Source: Humulus lupulus
Taxonomy: Eukaryota; Streptophyta; Magnoliopsida; Rosales; Cannabaceae
Assembly (NCBI RefSeq): GCF_963169125.1
Contig: NC_084795.1
Coordinates: 262,379,042-262,443,041, forward strand
DNA: 64,000 nt
Reading direction: 5' to 3'
The notes beneath the pieces are model-generated. The model made no database searches and had not been told where the DNA came from. It was given only the letters and a program-made list of their open reading frames with translations. Made by a program: the position numbers and the translations under genes. Positions 42,235 to 53,327 of the stretch are shown one piece after another. How positions within the stretch are numbered: the first letter of the stretch is position 1; each line of letters begins with the position of its first letter.

Positions 42235-42749
42235 TTTCATCCCCAAATATTTATATTTAATGACATGGCAATTGGATAGACACGTGTCAGTTGATAACAC
42301 ACTCTTATCAATGTGTTGACTAAGGAAATGAGAAAGGTTAAGACTAGAAATGTGTCATGCCTGACCAGGGATGAAACATGGCCGACCAGAGGTGTGTTTT
42401 CCTTAGCCGACCAGTGTGTTCCATTCCCAACCCTTTGCCCATGCCGACCAGAATGTCCCCTACCGACCAGAATATTCCATGCCAGCTAGTGATGTTCTTT
42501 TCCCATGTCGACCAGTGGTGTGTTTGGCGTCGTCTTAGTCGACCAGTTATCTCAGAAGTTATCATCTAGGTGACTCTTCGGTAAGGCCTCCGTAACAGCT
42601 TCAACCTGAATCATTCGCAACTGCCGCAGGAATATCTAAAACATCCCGGAATAATAGCTATATTGATGTAATTTGTTTATTATTCATTAATTAAAGTTGT
42701 TGAAACAATCAAGGCCCTCGTCAAAGCGAGATATTTCTCATGTACGATC
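42235..42749 (+). repeat. Element E 3' LTR, first part (U3)
   Basis: It starts TTTCATCCCC (TG mutated), matches the 5' LTR from 14042, and ends with the target copy cgatc (42745-42749) of element G. It has one extra ccgaccagaatattcc-type unit. It continues at 55796. Confidence 0.88.
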
Positions 42750-43545
42750 TGTTGACGCAGTTTCCGCCAAAAGTGAATTTTATGAATAACTAGGATAGAT
42801 TAGTGCTTAATGGTAAACCGTACTAAGAAAGGAATAAGGCTCAACGATGTTGGAAATCAACTGCAAAGAAAATGAGCACTCCCTTTTTACGTGGTTCGAA
42901 GGTTAAAATCCCCCTAGTCCACGAGTCAATATTATTGTTGAATACTGCTTCCTATTTTTACAGAGTATTTGCATTACAAACAGAATCCAACCCCTTACAC
43001 TACCCAGGATCTTGGTATTTATAGGAGAATGATCTCTGGGTAGGTATTGGGGCCATCCCGTGATCTCTTGATCCTTCACATCATCTCTGCAATATTGATG
43101 ATTAATATCTAAATTTTACATTGAAGTGTGGTCTAATCAACAGATAAAAAGGTAATGGGCCGCATGGCCTAAATCAAGCGTGTGGTGTCTGATCACGCAC
43201 GTTTATATTGCATATCCAGGAATTCGGGAATAAAACGGACACGTGATGTTTTATGCACGTTTATATTGTGTGGTCAACTTTATAAAGACCCTGAGGTGCG
43301 TCAGACCTTTGGCGTACCACAAGCTTAACGTAATGTTAGCTCATGCCTTTTGATGCCATATTACACAAAATGGTTTCAGGTGATAGGTTTCTAAATGTCT
43401 CATGAGCTCGAGCTATTTGTATAGGGGATGGCACCGAATGTCCTTGGATGAGAGGTGAACACATGGTGCATCGATTATGGCTTTTTATTAGCTCACTGTA
43501 CCCGAGCTATCTCAACAAGGTACGTGCTGATTTTCAGGGCATACA
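42750..43545 (-). repeat. Element G 3' LTR
   Basis: It starts TGTTGACGC and ends GCATACA on the plus strand, 796 bp. A minus-strand TATA box, TATAAATA, is at 43016-43023. It is clearly alignable with 54990-55790, with scattered differences, so G is older than H by appearance. Confidence 0.9.
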
Positions 43546-43593
43546 TTTCCCCCCCAAGTCCCTGCTCGTGTTCCATGACGTCACTTCTGACTT
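43546..43593 (-). promoter_or_regulatory. 3' polypurine tract and weak hairpin, element G
   Basis: On the minus strand, seven Gs (43555-43549) and aaa precede the 3' LTR. ACTT lies directly before the Gs, and short arms AAGTC (43593-43589) and GACTT (43560-43556) frame it, in the manner of E and F. Confidence 0.65.
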
Positions 43594-44551
43594 ACACGGT
43601 AGGGACTTTTAAACTCCTATTGCGATCATCCGGGCCCTGTCCATTACTTGAGTATCGGACACGTGGAACGCCGTGATTGGCGTCTGTTCGGGTTTCGAGG
43701 ATTGTATTAAATGGCCTGGCCACCTTTTTGCCGCTGTTTTGTCTTTCGAATTATGACCCTCGTATCTCGCATTAATTTGATCGGACGGTCCTCGTTTCCT
43801 CATGCCTCTTACGTATAAATAGGGTTGGCAATTTTCAGTACTCATCACCTTTCATTCGAAATTTTTCTTTATTTTCTCTCTTCCGAGTTTCAAAAGCTCT
43901 TCTTCTTCTTCTGATTAAAATCCCAGAAATCCCCATACTCTCGCCACAAAAACCATTCAGAAGTCCAGTCTCAAATATTCCTCCAAGACTCCTACTTCTA
44001 CGCTGCCTGCAACCTTCGTTTGGAAAATATATTGTAAGTTTCCTGTTTTTCATATGTTTTGATTTCCTTTTTCTTTGTCATGCAAATCTACATTTCATAG
44101 TCATAAACAGTAGGTTGTTTCTGAATAGCTTTTGGAGCATAGGTTCCAATTTTAGGCATATTGAGTAGATCCTAAAAAATGTTTAGGATTGTGATGTTCA
44201 TAACTAGGTAATTTCTGGGCAAATTTTGGAAATACCTACTCGGGATATGCAAGACGAGAGGATTTTAGGGTATAAAACCAGGTAGCTTAAGGGTCACGTT
44301 TCTTGGGCAATTTTTCTTTAAAACCCTCTTCCCAAGGCAAGTAGTGGCTTGACTTGCCTGACACACGGATCCCTGAATATCAGGGGTCTATTGGAAAACC
44401 TAGGCGCGAGGCACATGCAACGCGTGGCACTACCCTGGCTAATTTTGCATCAGCTCGCGTGTTAGGATATCTTGCCTTAGTTATTTATCCTGTTAAAAAA
44501 TTCTACGTCGCCCACTAAAAACTCCGTCGTTTTTATTCGATAGGCAATCTG
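43594..44551 (+). other. Element G antisense gene: promoter, non-coding exon and first intron
   Basis: TATAAATA is at 43814-43821. A pyrimidine-rich presumed exon runs to 44033, where GTAAGTTTCC is a good donor. The intron ends at the acceptor ttcgatag (44543), eight bases before the ATG at 44552. Confidence 0.65.
43814..43821 (+). promoter_or_regulatory. TATA box of the element G antisense gene
   Basis: TATAAATA in acgtataaatagggttgg, on the strand opposite to gag-pol and outside the LTR. Confidence 0.65.
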
Positions 44552-47270
44552 ATGGCACCCAAGAAAGATGTATCTAAGAAGAACGTAGCTAGCTCGTCGT
44601 CCCAGCAATCTCAAAAGGGAAAGAAGGTCATCCCTGATTCCCCCTGCCTGAGTTTGGCCCCGTGGTGGAGAAGGAGGTCGCGGTTGCTCCTGACACCTTT
44701 TTCGAGGCTGAAAGGATTGTTTCGAAGATAATGACCCAAGGACAGGTCAATAAGATCCTGTTGTCCCATAACATCGAGGCTGGGACAGGGGCTCTCATCG
44801 CCCGTCCTCCCTACAAGGGGGAGCAGAGCTGCGCACCACTCCAGGACGATTTCGCGGCCTGGAGTGATGAGCACTTAAAGGCTGGGGCCTTTCTCTCCCT
44901 CAACCAGTATTTTGCGGACTTCCTCAACTACGTGAGGTTGGCGCCATTCCAGCTCCCCCCAACTCGTATCTGTTGTTGGCGGGGTTGAAGTACCTCTTTT
45001 TTAAGCATGAGTGGGAGGTCCCCACTCCGGCAGACATTCTCTACTTCTTCTGCCTCAAAGCTAGCCCGGACCAAAGGGGGCGAGGTGACGGGTTTTACTA
45101 CTTGACTTGATTCCCGAACTCGCCTTCAGTAATTGAGCTACCGAGTCATCCCAACGACTTCAAAGACCAATATTTCATGTCAAATGGGTTTTGCGATTGT
45201 GAATACCACTACTTCAACCGTCCTCGTAAGTTTCCTTCCCATTCTCAACTCGCGAAATTATCATTTTTTTTATTCTTAGATTTTTCGCGTGTATTTTGAT
45301 TGGAGCATTATCGTGCATCCATTTTTGCGAGGACGGCCAAATCGGTGACCCTTGGTGGTCAGTACGATACCCTGGTGGGGCTTCCGCCTAGTGAGAAGGA
45401 CTACCGCCAGCTCATGTCTGATGACACAATGTTGGAGTGTAAGTTAATCTCTGCAGGCCAGACTCTGGCCTTGAGGAGGACGCGGGCTACTTACGCAGTA
45501 GCCCGCGAGCTGGCGCCCATCCCCGAGGGAGGCACCATGGTCGTCGATGACGATGAGCAGGAAGAGGAGCCCGAGGTGCCACTTATGCGAAAGAGGCGAG
45601 CTCCTGAGATCGCTCAGGCTTCTGAGGTGGACCGAGCTCAATCGGGGGCAGCAACCGACCCCTCCGGCCAAGGTAACGCATACCCTTTTCGGGACCTAGA
45701 TAGGGCAGCCGCAGATCTTAGGCTAGTTAGGTTTAACCCAAACCAACTCGTGCATCATCACCAAAGCGACCCTGACCGCAATATAACTCTACTCCAGTGT
45801 GTCAACCAATTAGTACTACATCACGACATGGGCCGTCCTAAGGGTACCATAGCAGTAGATAACACCTTGTCTTTTAGGTCGGCCTTCTTTGAGGAGTATG
45901 GAACCAATCTTAGGTCGTGGCCATCCCTTCTAATGTGTTGTTGCTCCTGGACTTAGGCAATACGTAGAGGAGTCCAGTCCCGAGGTAGAGCCCGACCCAG
46001 AACCTCCCCTAATCCAAGAAGTGGTTGACTTAGAATTTTTTTCCTCTATAGCAGTCTGAGGTCGGAGGTCGTGGAAATAGACTCCTCTAGCTCGGAGGGT
46101 AGGATTTTTGCTAGTTTGAATGTATTTATTATTATTATCTTTTTTTTTTATGAATGTATATGCATTTTTAACTCATTTCCCATTATGTTTTCAGGCGAGG
46201 AGATGGCACAGAGAAGGGAACCTGACATCCGCTTGATGTTCCAGGAGGGGAGATCCAGCGAGGGTCCCCTTGTCAAGAGGCTTCGGCCTACTTCAAAAAA
46301 AACGTCGCACCCGGCTGCGGCTGCCTCCCAATCCCCGGCTAAGGGGAAAGGCTCGGGCTCAGGAGCTGCGCCCGCCGCAGCCCTGAGAAAAAAGGTCCGA
46401 CTGCGCCCCTTCCTCGTTTTCCTCCACCTCTGGCTCGGGACCCGGTAGCACCGGTTGGTCCCCCAGCTCTAGTGGTCCCTATAGCCACTGCTCGCATTCC
46501 CGTCAATCCCCAGGATCTGAAGCTGATTCCAGACACCTTTCAGGGGACCGTCTACGAGACGGCGAACTACTCGATCAAGCACTTTTACAAGGCCAAGCCC
46601 AACGACCTGAGGGCAATTGAGGAGAGGAGCCTGGAGAATGTCATGGAGTCTTCCTTGGGTATGAACCTCACAATGAGCTTTTCCCTGACCTGACTTTCAT
46701 TATATGTATATTTTATTTTTTTGGCATGTGCCTAACTGTTTCTTTGCTTTTTTACAGGTGGTCTTGGCTCAACACCGCAACATATCTCGGGCCAGGGCCA
46801 CGAACGAAGAACTCAAGGCTGAGCTGACTGCAGCCCAAACTACTCTCGTCACCGCTCAATAGAGTGAACAGAGCGCTAGGGCTGCTCTGGCAGCGGCCCA
46901 AGCGGGTGAACAAACGGTGAAGGCTGCTTTAACCACTGCTCAAGAAGGCGAGCAGGCGGCGAAGGCTGCCTCGGTAGCCCTTTAGGCCGAGCTCAAGGGG
47001 GCCAAGGCCAAACTTCTGGAGGTCGAGGCGACCATTCTGGAGGAGAAAAAGGCATCGACATCCTCCATGGAGAGTATGTTGTACCACTACTGGGCCTTCA
47101 ACCAGGACGACAACTTCTCCTTCATGGCCTCCAATGTGTGGGTGCACTACCTCGAGAAGTTCAAGGCTCGGCTACAACAGGAGCTACAGTCTGAGACCGG
47201 GGAGGCCTCTGTTGCTGGCGAGCAGGAAACTGAGGAGGTGACGTCCTCAGAGCGGCCTGGGGGGGCTTAG
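44552..47270 (+). pseudogene. Element G antisense gene, Transposase_28-like, multi-exon
   Basis: Exons by GT/AG: 44544-45225 (ATG 44552), 45280-46098, 46195-46658 and 46758-47270 (TAG). The N-terminus is basic and Ser-rich (MAPKKDVSKKNVASSS); a frameshift near 44645 leads to PVVEKEVAVAPD, which F shares as PVVEKNAAPD. Then comes the block HLKAGAFLSLNQYFADFL...LAPFQ, a second frameshift near 44965, and GFYYLT before a stop. Exon 3 ends in an acidic Ser run, exon 4 starts EEMAQRREPDIRL with EGPLVKR (EVPLVRR in F), and exon 5 is an Ala-rich coiled coil (repeated AAQxGEQxxKAAL) with two TAG stops, ending YHYWAFNQDDNFSFM. Introns fall at the same places as in F. Function unknown. Confidence 0.75.
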
Positions 47271-47401
47271 ATAGATTTTTTTTTGTAAATGCTAAGCACG
47301 AGGTTATTCACCTCCAGACAATTTATATAATTTTATTTTAGTTATTCAAGTTTTACTTGTTCTTCAATCTTTTTCTCATACTTTATGATGTGTTCGGTAG
47401 A
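47271..47401 (+). other. Spacer between antisense gene and tandem array in element G
   Basis: AT-rich sequence with a run of T directly after the stop codon. I see no further feature. Confidence 0.5.
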
Positions 47402-48456
47402 AACTTAGTTCGCGTTAGTTTTATTGACACTACTTTTTCTTTAGAAAAAACATTGTTAATCAATTTAACCAACCCCTAAGTTTTGGAACCTGGTCATGTC
47501 CAGGGTATTTAATTTAAAAACTTAGTTCGTGTCAGTTTTATTGAATACTCCGCTTTTTCCTTAGAAAAAACATTGTTAATCAATTTAACCAATTTCTAAG
47601 TTTTGGAACCTGGTCATGTCCAGGGTATTAAATTTAAAAACTTAGTTCGTGTCAGTTTTATTAAATACTCCGCTTTTTCCTTAGAAAAAAATTGTTAATC
47701 AATTTAACCAACTTCTAAGTTTTGGAACCTGGTCGTGTCCAGGGTATTAAATTTAAAAACTTAATTTGTGTCAGTTTTATTGAATACTTCACTTTTTCCT
47801 TAGAAAAAACATTGTTAATCAATTTAACCAACCTCTAAGTTTTGGAACCTGGTCGTGTCCAGGGTATTAAATTTAAAAACTTAGTTCGTGTCAATTTTAT
47901 TGAATACTTCGCTTTTTCCTTAGAAAAAACATTGTTAATCAATTTAACCAACCTCTAAGTTTCGGAACCTGGTCATGTCCAGGGTATTAAATTTAAAAAC
48001 TTAGTTCGTGTCAGTTTTATTGAATACTCCGCTTTTTCCTTAGAAAAAACATTGTTAATCAATTTAACCAACTTCTAAGTTTTGGAACCTGGTCGTGTCC
48101 AGGGTATTAAATTTAAAAACTTAGTTCGTGTCAGTTTTATTGAATACTCCGCTTTTTCCTTAGAAAAAACATTGTTAATTAATTTAACCAACCTCTAAGT
48201 TTTGGAACCTGGTCGTGTCCAGGGTATTAAATTTAAAAACTTAGTTCGTGTCAGTTGTATTGAATACTTCGCTTTTTCCTTAGAAAAAACATTGTTAATC
48301 AATTTAACCAACCTCTAAGTTTTGGAACCTGGTCGTGTCCAGGGTATTAAATTTAAAAACTTAGTTCGTGTCAATTGTATTGAATACTCTGCTTTTTCCT
48401 TAGAAAAAACATTGTTAATAAATTTAACCAACCTCTATGTTTTGGAACCTGGTCGT
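47402..48456. repeat. Tandem array, 120-bp unit, about 8.8 copies, element G
   Basis: The marker gtccagggtatt occurs at spacings of 120, 119 and then 120 bp from about 47498 to 48339. Each unit contains aacttagttcgtgtcag, a run of A near ttagaaaaaacattg, and ggaacctggtcgtgtccagg. The first unit is more diverged; the last breaks off after cctggtcg. Each unit has a short inverted repeat CCTGG...CCAGG. The array starts about a dozen bases beyond the internal G6 tract. Tat-group elements are known for tandem repeats in this 3' position, some of which have become satellites. Confidence 0.92.
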
Positions 48457-48467
48457 CGGGTTATCTG

Positions 48468-48506
48468 CCCCCCAAGTAATCAGGAAGTGGACTTTCTGGG
48501 TTACTT
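48468..48506 (-). promoter_or_regulatory. Hairpin plus internal G6 tract, element G
   Basis: Minus-strand order: AAGTAA (48506-48501), a 21-base loop, TTACTT (48479-48474), GGGGGG (48473-48468). The arms differ from E and F (AAGTGA/TCACTT) by a matched pair change. Confidence 0.75.
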
Positions 48507-48628
48507 TGAACTAAAATACAAATAAAACCGTACAAAGACACAAATGTACCATAAACATTTTCTTTTTTTATATACTTCTAAAATTAAATGGCTTTTATAT
48601 CCAAGCCTTACATAGATAGGTAGTTTGA

Positions 48629-49861
48629 TCACTGATAGTACTTTTTCAAATGTATAGCATTCTAGGTCTGTGGTACCATTTGTCCATTAGGTCGGGCCAA
48701 TTTGAAAGTTCCAACCTGTACGATATTGATTATTTGATAGGGCCCCTCCCAGCTCAGGCCTAAGGCACCATCTTTGGGGTCCTTGCCTGCTAAAAACACC
48801 CTTCGGAGTACCAGGTCTCCTAACCCAAAGGAACGCTTCCTGACCTTTGAATTAAAGTAACGAGTGATTTTTTGTTGATAATGTGCGAGTTGTAACTGTG
48901 AATCTTCTCGCTTTTCATCAATCAGGTCGAGGGATGCGCTGAGAAATTTATCATTCTGCTCCTGGCTGAAGGTCTGGATCCTGTATGTAGCTATCTTTGT
49001 TTCGACAGGAAGGACGGCCTCACTTCCGAAAGTCAGGGAAAAAGGGGTGTGTCCCGTCGAAGTTCGGTGTGAGGTCCGGTATGCCCACAGTACCTACGGG
49101 AGCTACTCGGGCCAAACTGCCTTGGCCTCGTCTAGCCTCTTCTGAAGGCTTTCCTTGAGCATTTTGTTCACAGCTTCGACCTGCCCATTAGCCTGGGGGT
49201 AGGCCACTGAGTAGAAACTCTTAATTATGTCGTGTCTCCCACAAAACTTGATGAAGAGGTTGCTATCAAACTGGATTCTATTGTCTGATACGATCTTCTT
49301 TGGCAGTCTGAACCGGCAAATGATATTTTTAACCACAAAATCGAGGACTCTCTTTGACGTTATTGTTGCCAGGGGCTCTGCTTCTGCCCACTTCGTGAAA
49401 TATTCAATGGCCATGACTGCATAGCGAACTCCTCCTTTTCCTGTGGGTAGGGCTCCAATTAAATCAATGGCCATGACTGCAAATGACCATGGGGACGAGT
49501 TCATCTTCAGCTCGACTGGTGGAGCTCGGGCGGTCATGGCAAACCGTTGGCATTTTTCACACTTTCGGACGTAGGAAATTAAGTCCTTTGATAGAATGGG
49601 CCAATAATATCCTTGCCTCAATATTTTTAAGGCCATGTTTTGCCCCCCAGCGTGATCTCCACAAAAGCCTTCATGCACCTCCTACAAAATATTTTTAGCC
49701 TCCTCTGGTAGAATGCATCGCAGAAGAGGCAGGGAAAGGCCACACCGGTACAACGTTCCATCTATGATTGTATACCTCGGAGCTTGATAGAGTATCTTCC
49801 TCGCGTCATTTCACTCGTCGGGTAACTTCCTTGTTGTAAGGTATTCGACTATGGGAGTCAT
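48629..49861 (-). pseudogene. Element G integrase
   Basis: HHCC region: HEGFCGDHAGG...CEKCQRF (49678-49545). Catalytic acids are present in MAIDLIGALP, VSDNRIQFDS (the Gly after Asn is Arg) and NGQVEAVNK. A stop at 49103 follows AKAVWPE. The C-terminal part is traceable in the same frame (GDLVLRRVF, SWEGPYQI) to HLKKYYQ and a TGA at 48631-48629. The stretch 49679-49861, between integrase and the upstream RNase H, carries stops. No chromodomain. Confidence 0.83.
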
Positions 49862-50449
49862 CTAGGTTGACCTGGTGTCGATCATCTCAACATCCCTTGT
49901 ACTCTCCACCACGCTTGGTCTTTCCAAGAATTCCACCGGTATCAGGCTAAAGGTTTCGGCCTCCTTGGAGGTGGCGAGTCTTGCTAGAGCATCAACATTG
50001 GCGTTCTGCTCCCGAGGGATTTGCTCGACTAGGTTGTATTCAAATTTTGACAGCTCTGTCTTCACCTTGACCAGATAGGCTGCCATCTTGGTTCCCCGCT
50101 CTTGGTATTCCCCTAATACTTGGTTTACCACGAGCTGGGAATCGTTGTAGCGCTGGATGGCCCTGGCCTTCAACTCCTTTGCCACTCTAAGCCCAGCCAA
50201 CAGAGCTTCGTACTCGACCTCGTTGTTGGACGCCTCGAATTCGAATCGTAACGCGAAGTGGAAATGATGCCCCTCTGGGGATATCAAAATGATTCCAGCT
50301 CCAGACCCATTTTCGTTAGATGAACCATCCACAAAGACTCTCCACAAGTCCTGCACCGGTTCTCCCACAGGTTCCTCTTGGAATCCAGTGCATTCAGCCA
50401 TGAAATCAACCAGAGCTTGGCTTTTGATTGCTGTCTGTGGTACGTACAA
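49862..50449 (-). pseudogene. Element G second (archaeal-type) RNase H
   Basis: VFVDGSSNENGSGAG (Asp), NNEVEYEALLAGL (Glu), YNDSQLVVNQVLGEY (Asp) and NVDALARLA (Asp) give the full catalytic set. It is the same domain as in element F and confirms Tat-group membership. The frame is open from 50449 to a stop at 49862 and shared with RT upstream and integrase downstream. The residue before DSQ is Asn where F has Ser. It would help degrade the RNA strand after reverse transcription. Confidence 0.85.
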
Positions 50450-52162
50450 TATTTCGAATTAACTGAGCTCGATAGCCCATTTCAAAAGATGTCCTGATGC
50501 CTTAGGTTTCTGTAGTACCTGCCTTAAAGGTTGATCGGTCATGACGTGGATTGAATGGGACTGGAAGTATGGCCTAAGTTTTCTGGAGGCCGTGATAAGG
50601 CAGAAAGCCATCTTTTCCATTAAAGGATACTGTGATTCAGCTCCGAGAAGTCTTTTGCTAATGTAATAGAGTGGCTTTTGAACTCGGTCCTCTTCCCAAA
50701 CCAGCACGACACTAGCCGTATCTTCCATGACAGCTAAATAAAGAAAAAGAGGCTCTCCTGCCGTTGGTTTAGACAACACTAGTGGCTCTGCTAAATGTGT
50801 TTTTAGATCGAGGAAGGCCCGCTCGCACTCCTCGGTCCATTCAAACTTTTTGTTCCCCTGGAGCAGGTTATAGAATGGCAAACACTTGTCAGTAGACTTG
50901 GAAATAAATCAATTAAGGGCTACCACTCTTCCTGTCAGACTTTGGACGTCTTTTCACGACCTGGGCGGTGGCATTTCGAGCAGCGATCTGATTTTTTCAG
51001 GGTTCGCCTCTATCCCTCTAGTATTGACTATGAAACCTAGAAATTTCCCTGATGCCACCCCGAAGGTACATTTTTGGGGATTCAACCTCATACCATACTT
51101 CCTTAGGATCTCAAAACACTCCCTCAGATCGGGAACATGGTTATCGGCCGTTTTTTACTTGACCAACATGTCATTAACGTACACTTCCATGTTTTTCTCG
51201 ATCTGATTAGCGAACATTTAGTTAACCAATCTCTGTTATGTAGCTCCTGCGTTCTTCAGCCCGAAGGGCATGACTTTATAACAATAGACGTTGGTTGGAG
51301 TCATGAAGCTTGTATGCTCCTGGTCCACGGGATTCAAAGCGATATGGTTATAACCAGAGTACGCATCCATGAAGGACATGAGCTCGTGTCCCGCTATGTC
51401 ATCCACCAATTGGTCAATTCTTGGCAAGGGGAAGCAATCCTTGGGATATGCTTTATTCAGGTCAGAGAAGTCGATGTAGGTCCGCCACTTTTCGTTAGGT
51501 TTTGGGACCAGAACAAGATTGGCGACCTAGATCGGGTATTTTTCTTCGCGAATAAAGCCGCATTTTAAAAGTCGAGCTACTTCCTCTTCCAGGGCCGCAG
51601 CTCGGGTCGTGCCCATACGCCTCTATTTCTGGGACTTTTCAGGCATGCTTTTTTCCAAGTTAAGGGTATGCATGATGAAGCTCGGGCTGATCCCTACCAT
51701 GTCTTCATGAGCCCAGGTGAAAATGTCTAGATTTCCTTGCAGAAATTTCAGCAGCTCCGCCTTTCTCTCGTCGCCAAGGTTTTTCCCGAGCCTAACCACC
51801 CTCGAAGGGTCTTTAGGTTCGATGTTTACCTCTTCGAGCTCTTCGATTGCCTGGAGCTCGGATCTATCTTTGCCTACTCTAGGGTCGATATCATCACTCA
51901 GGGTGGTACCTACGCCATTGTCTTGCTGAGGTTCTTTTATCCCAGGGCTATTCCTCACTTCCTGGGATTCCTCGCTCCCATCTTGGATGGCCATCGTTTG
52001 TTTCCCTGGTTGTGACTTTCCCTTCATGGAAATGCTATAGCATTCCCTAGCAGCGAGCTGATCGCCTCGGACCATGCATATCCCCGTAGAATAGGGGAAT
52101 TTGACTACGAGGTGGCGGATAGAAGTTATGGCTTCGAATTCCATCAACGTAGGCCGACCCAA
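50450..52162 (-). pseudogene. Element G reverse transcriptase and first RNase H
   Basis: Minus-strand frame: linker and RT entry (52162-51623), then RT with MPRIDQLVD...FMDAYSGYNHI (catalytic Asp present), MPFGLKNAGAT and a stop. The catalytic YVDD reads YVND (about 51182-51171; first Asp to Asn), followed by a stop soon after. The first RNase H region is at 50881-50459 (EWTEECERAFLDLK; YYISKRLLGAESQYPLMEK). All pieces share one frame, broken by stops near 51623, 51236, 51150 and 50459. The polymerase is dead by both stops and the active-site change. Confidence 0.83.
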
Positions 52163-52171
52163 AATTGCATT

Positions 52172-52600
52172 TTACGTGGTGGGACAATCGATGACCACAA
52201 ACTCGAAGAGCTTGGAAATAGTTCGGGGTCCCTCACCCAAGGTTATTACTAACTCGATTGTTCCTATCACTACCGACCCTTCGCCAGAAAACCCATACAA
52301 CATCATGTAGGTGGCCTTCAGCTCGGTTACAGACAACCCCATTTTTTCTAGCGTGGACCGAAACAACAGGTTCACCGAACTCCCATTATCAACTAGTATC
52401 CTCCTAACTCTCCGATTAGCGTGCTGGGCTGTTATGACTAGAGGATCGTTATGCGAGAACTGGACATGACTAGCATCTTCTTCGGTAAAACTGATTGACT
52501 GTCTCTCCAATCACTCCTGTTTAGGCAGATGCTGCTACGGGATAAACTCAACTCCGTTATGAGACCTCAGTTCATTGATGTATCTCTTCTGGGCACCTCT
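52172..52600 (-). pseudogene. Element G protease
   Basis: The protease starts after a gag linker, and its active site reads RILVDNGSSVNLLF, the same DNG form as in element A. It continues MGLSVTELKATYMMLYGFSGEG and ends at a stop at 52172, just before the G-R-P motif, which is read in 52162-52150 as MGRPTLMEF. So a single stop separates the two halves of one domain. Confidence 0.8.
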
Positions 52601-53327
52601 GCTCGTGCCTGCCAGATGAGGGCCTCCGGAGATGGTGGTTATATCTCCCCTTACTATGGAAGGAGGGGTATCCTAATTTACCCGGGCCTCGTGCTGGTTT
52701 ATAGGAGCCTCTAGAGCTTGTTGAGTGCTTTGCCCAGCGAGCTGATTGGAAGGGACTCGATTCCGCACATACTGGGCCAAGGGTTCGGCCCTGATGAGTG
52801 TCTCGATCTCATCCTTCAAATGCCTGCAATCTTCTGTGTTGTGACCAATGTCGTTGTGGAATCGACAAAATTTGGAAGGGTCCCTTTTTGCCCTTTGATT
52901 TTTTAGGGGCTCCAGCTTTTTCCAAGGAAGGCGAGCAGAATTTGCCAGAAAAATACGTTCTCTAGTATCCGTGAGGTCGGCATAAGTAGCATAGACTGGT
53001 TTGAACTTCTCCACGGGCTTGTTTTTCTTAGGACCATTCTGGCCGCGATCACCATTTTTGTTTCTCTTGCTTCCTCCTCCCTGGTTATTCTGGGCAACAG
53101 TTTGAGTCATAGTTACGATGTCCGTTTCCGCTCCAATGGGCTGGTCAGGGACTTGGCCAGTTCCTGCAACCGACGCTCGTGCTTCTTCCAAGTTTATCCA
53201 TCTCTAGGCCTTGTTTAGGAATTCATCCACGGTGCTGACGCCTTTCCTCTGGATTTCTTTCCATAGGTCGCCACCAACAAGGATTCCAGTTCTCATAGCC
53301 ATGAGTCTGGAACTTTCGTCCGCGTCT
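52601..53327 (-). pseudogene. Element G gag C-terminal region with Cys/His cluster
   Basis: Minus-strand frame 53191-52673: a basic Asn/Lys/Gly-rich stretch, a conserved YATYADLTDTRERIF (F has YTALVESR-type), then KFCRFHNDIGHNTEDC, the Tat-style Cys/His cluster, and KDEIETLIR. The same frame continues into protease and pol. A frame change near 53200-53330 separates it from the capsid part. Confidence 0.8.

Noticed and set aside
47402..48456. Regular 120-bp repeats, possible CRISPR-like array
   Set aside because: Units are contiguous with no variable spacers, in a plant retrotransposon.
48322..48525. 67-codon plus-strand open frame over the end of the tandem array
   Set aside because: Consists of the last array units and the internal G6 module; no conservation.
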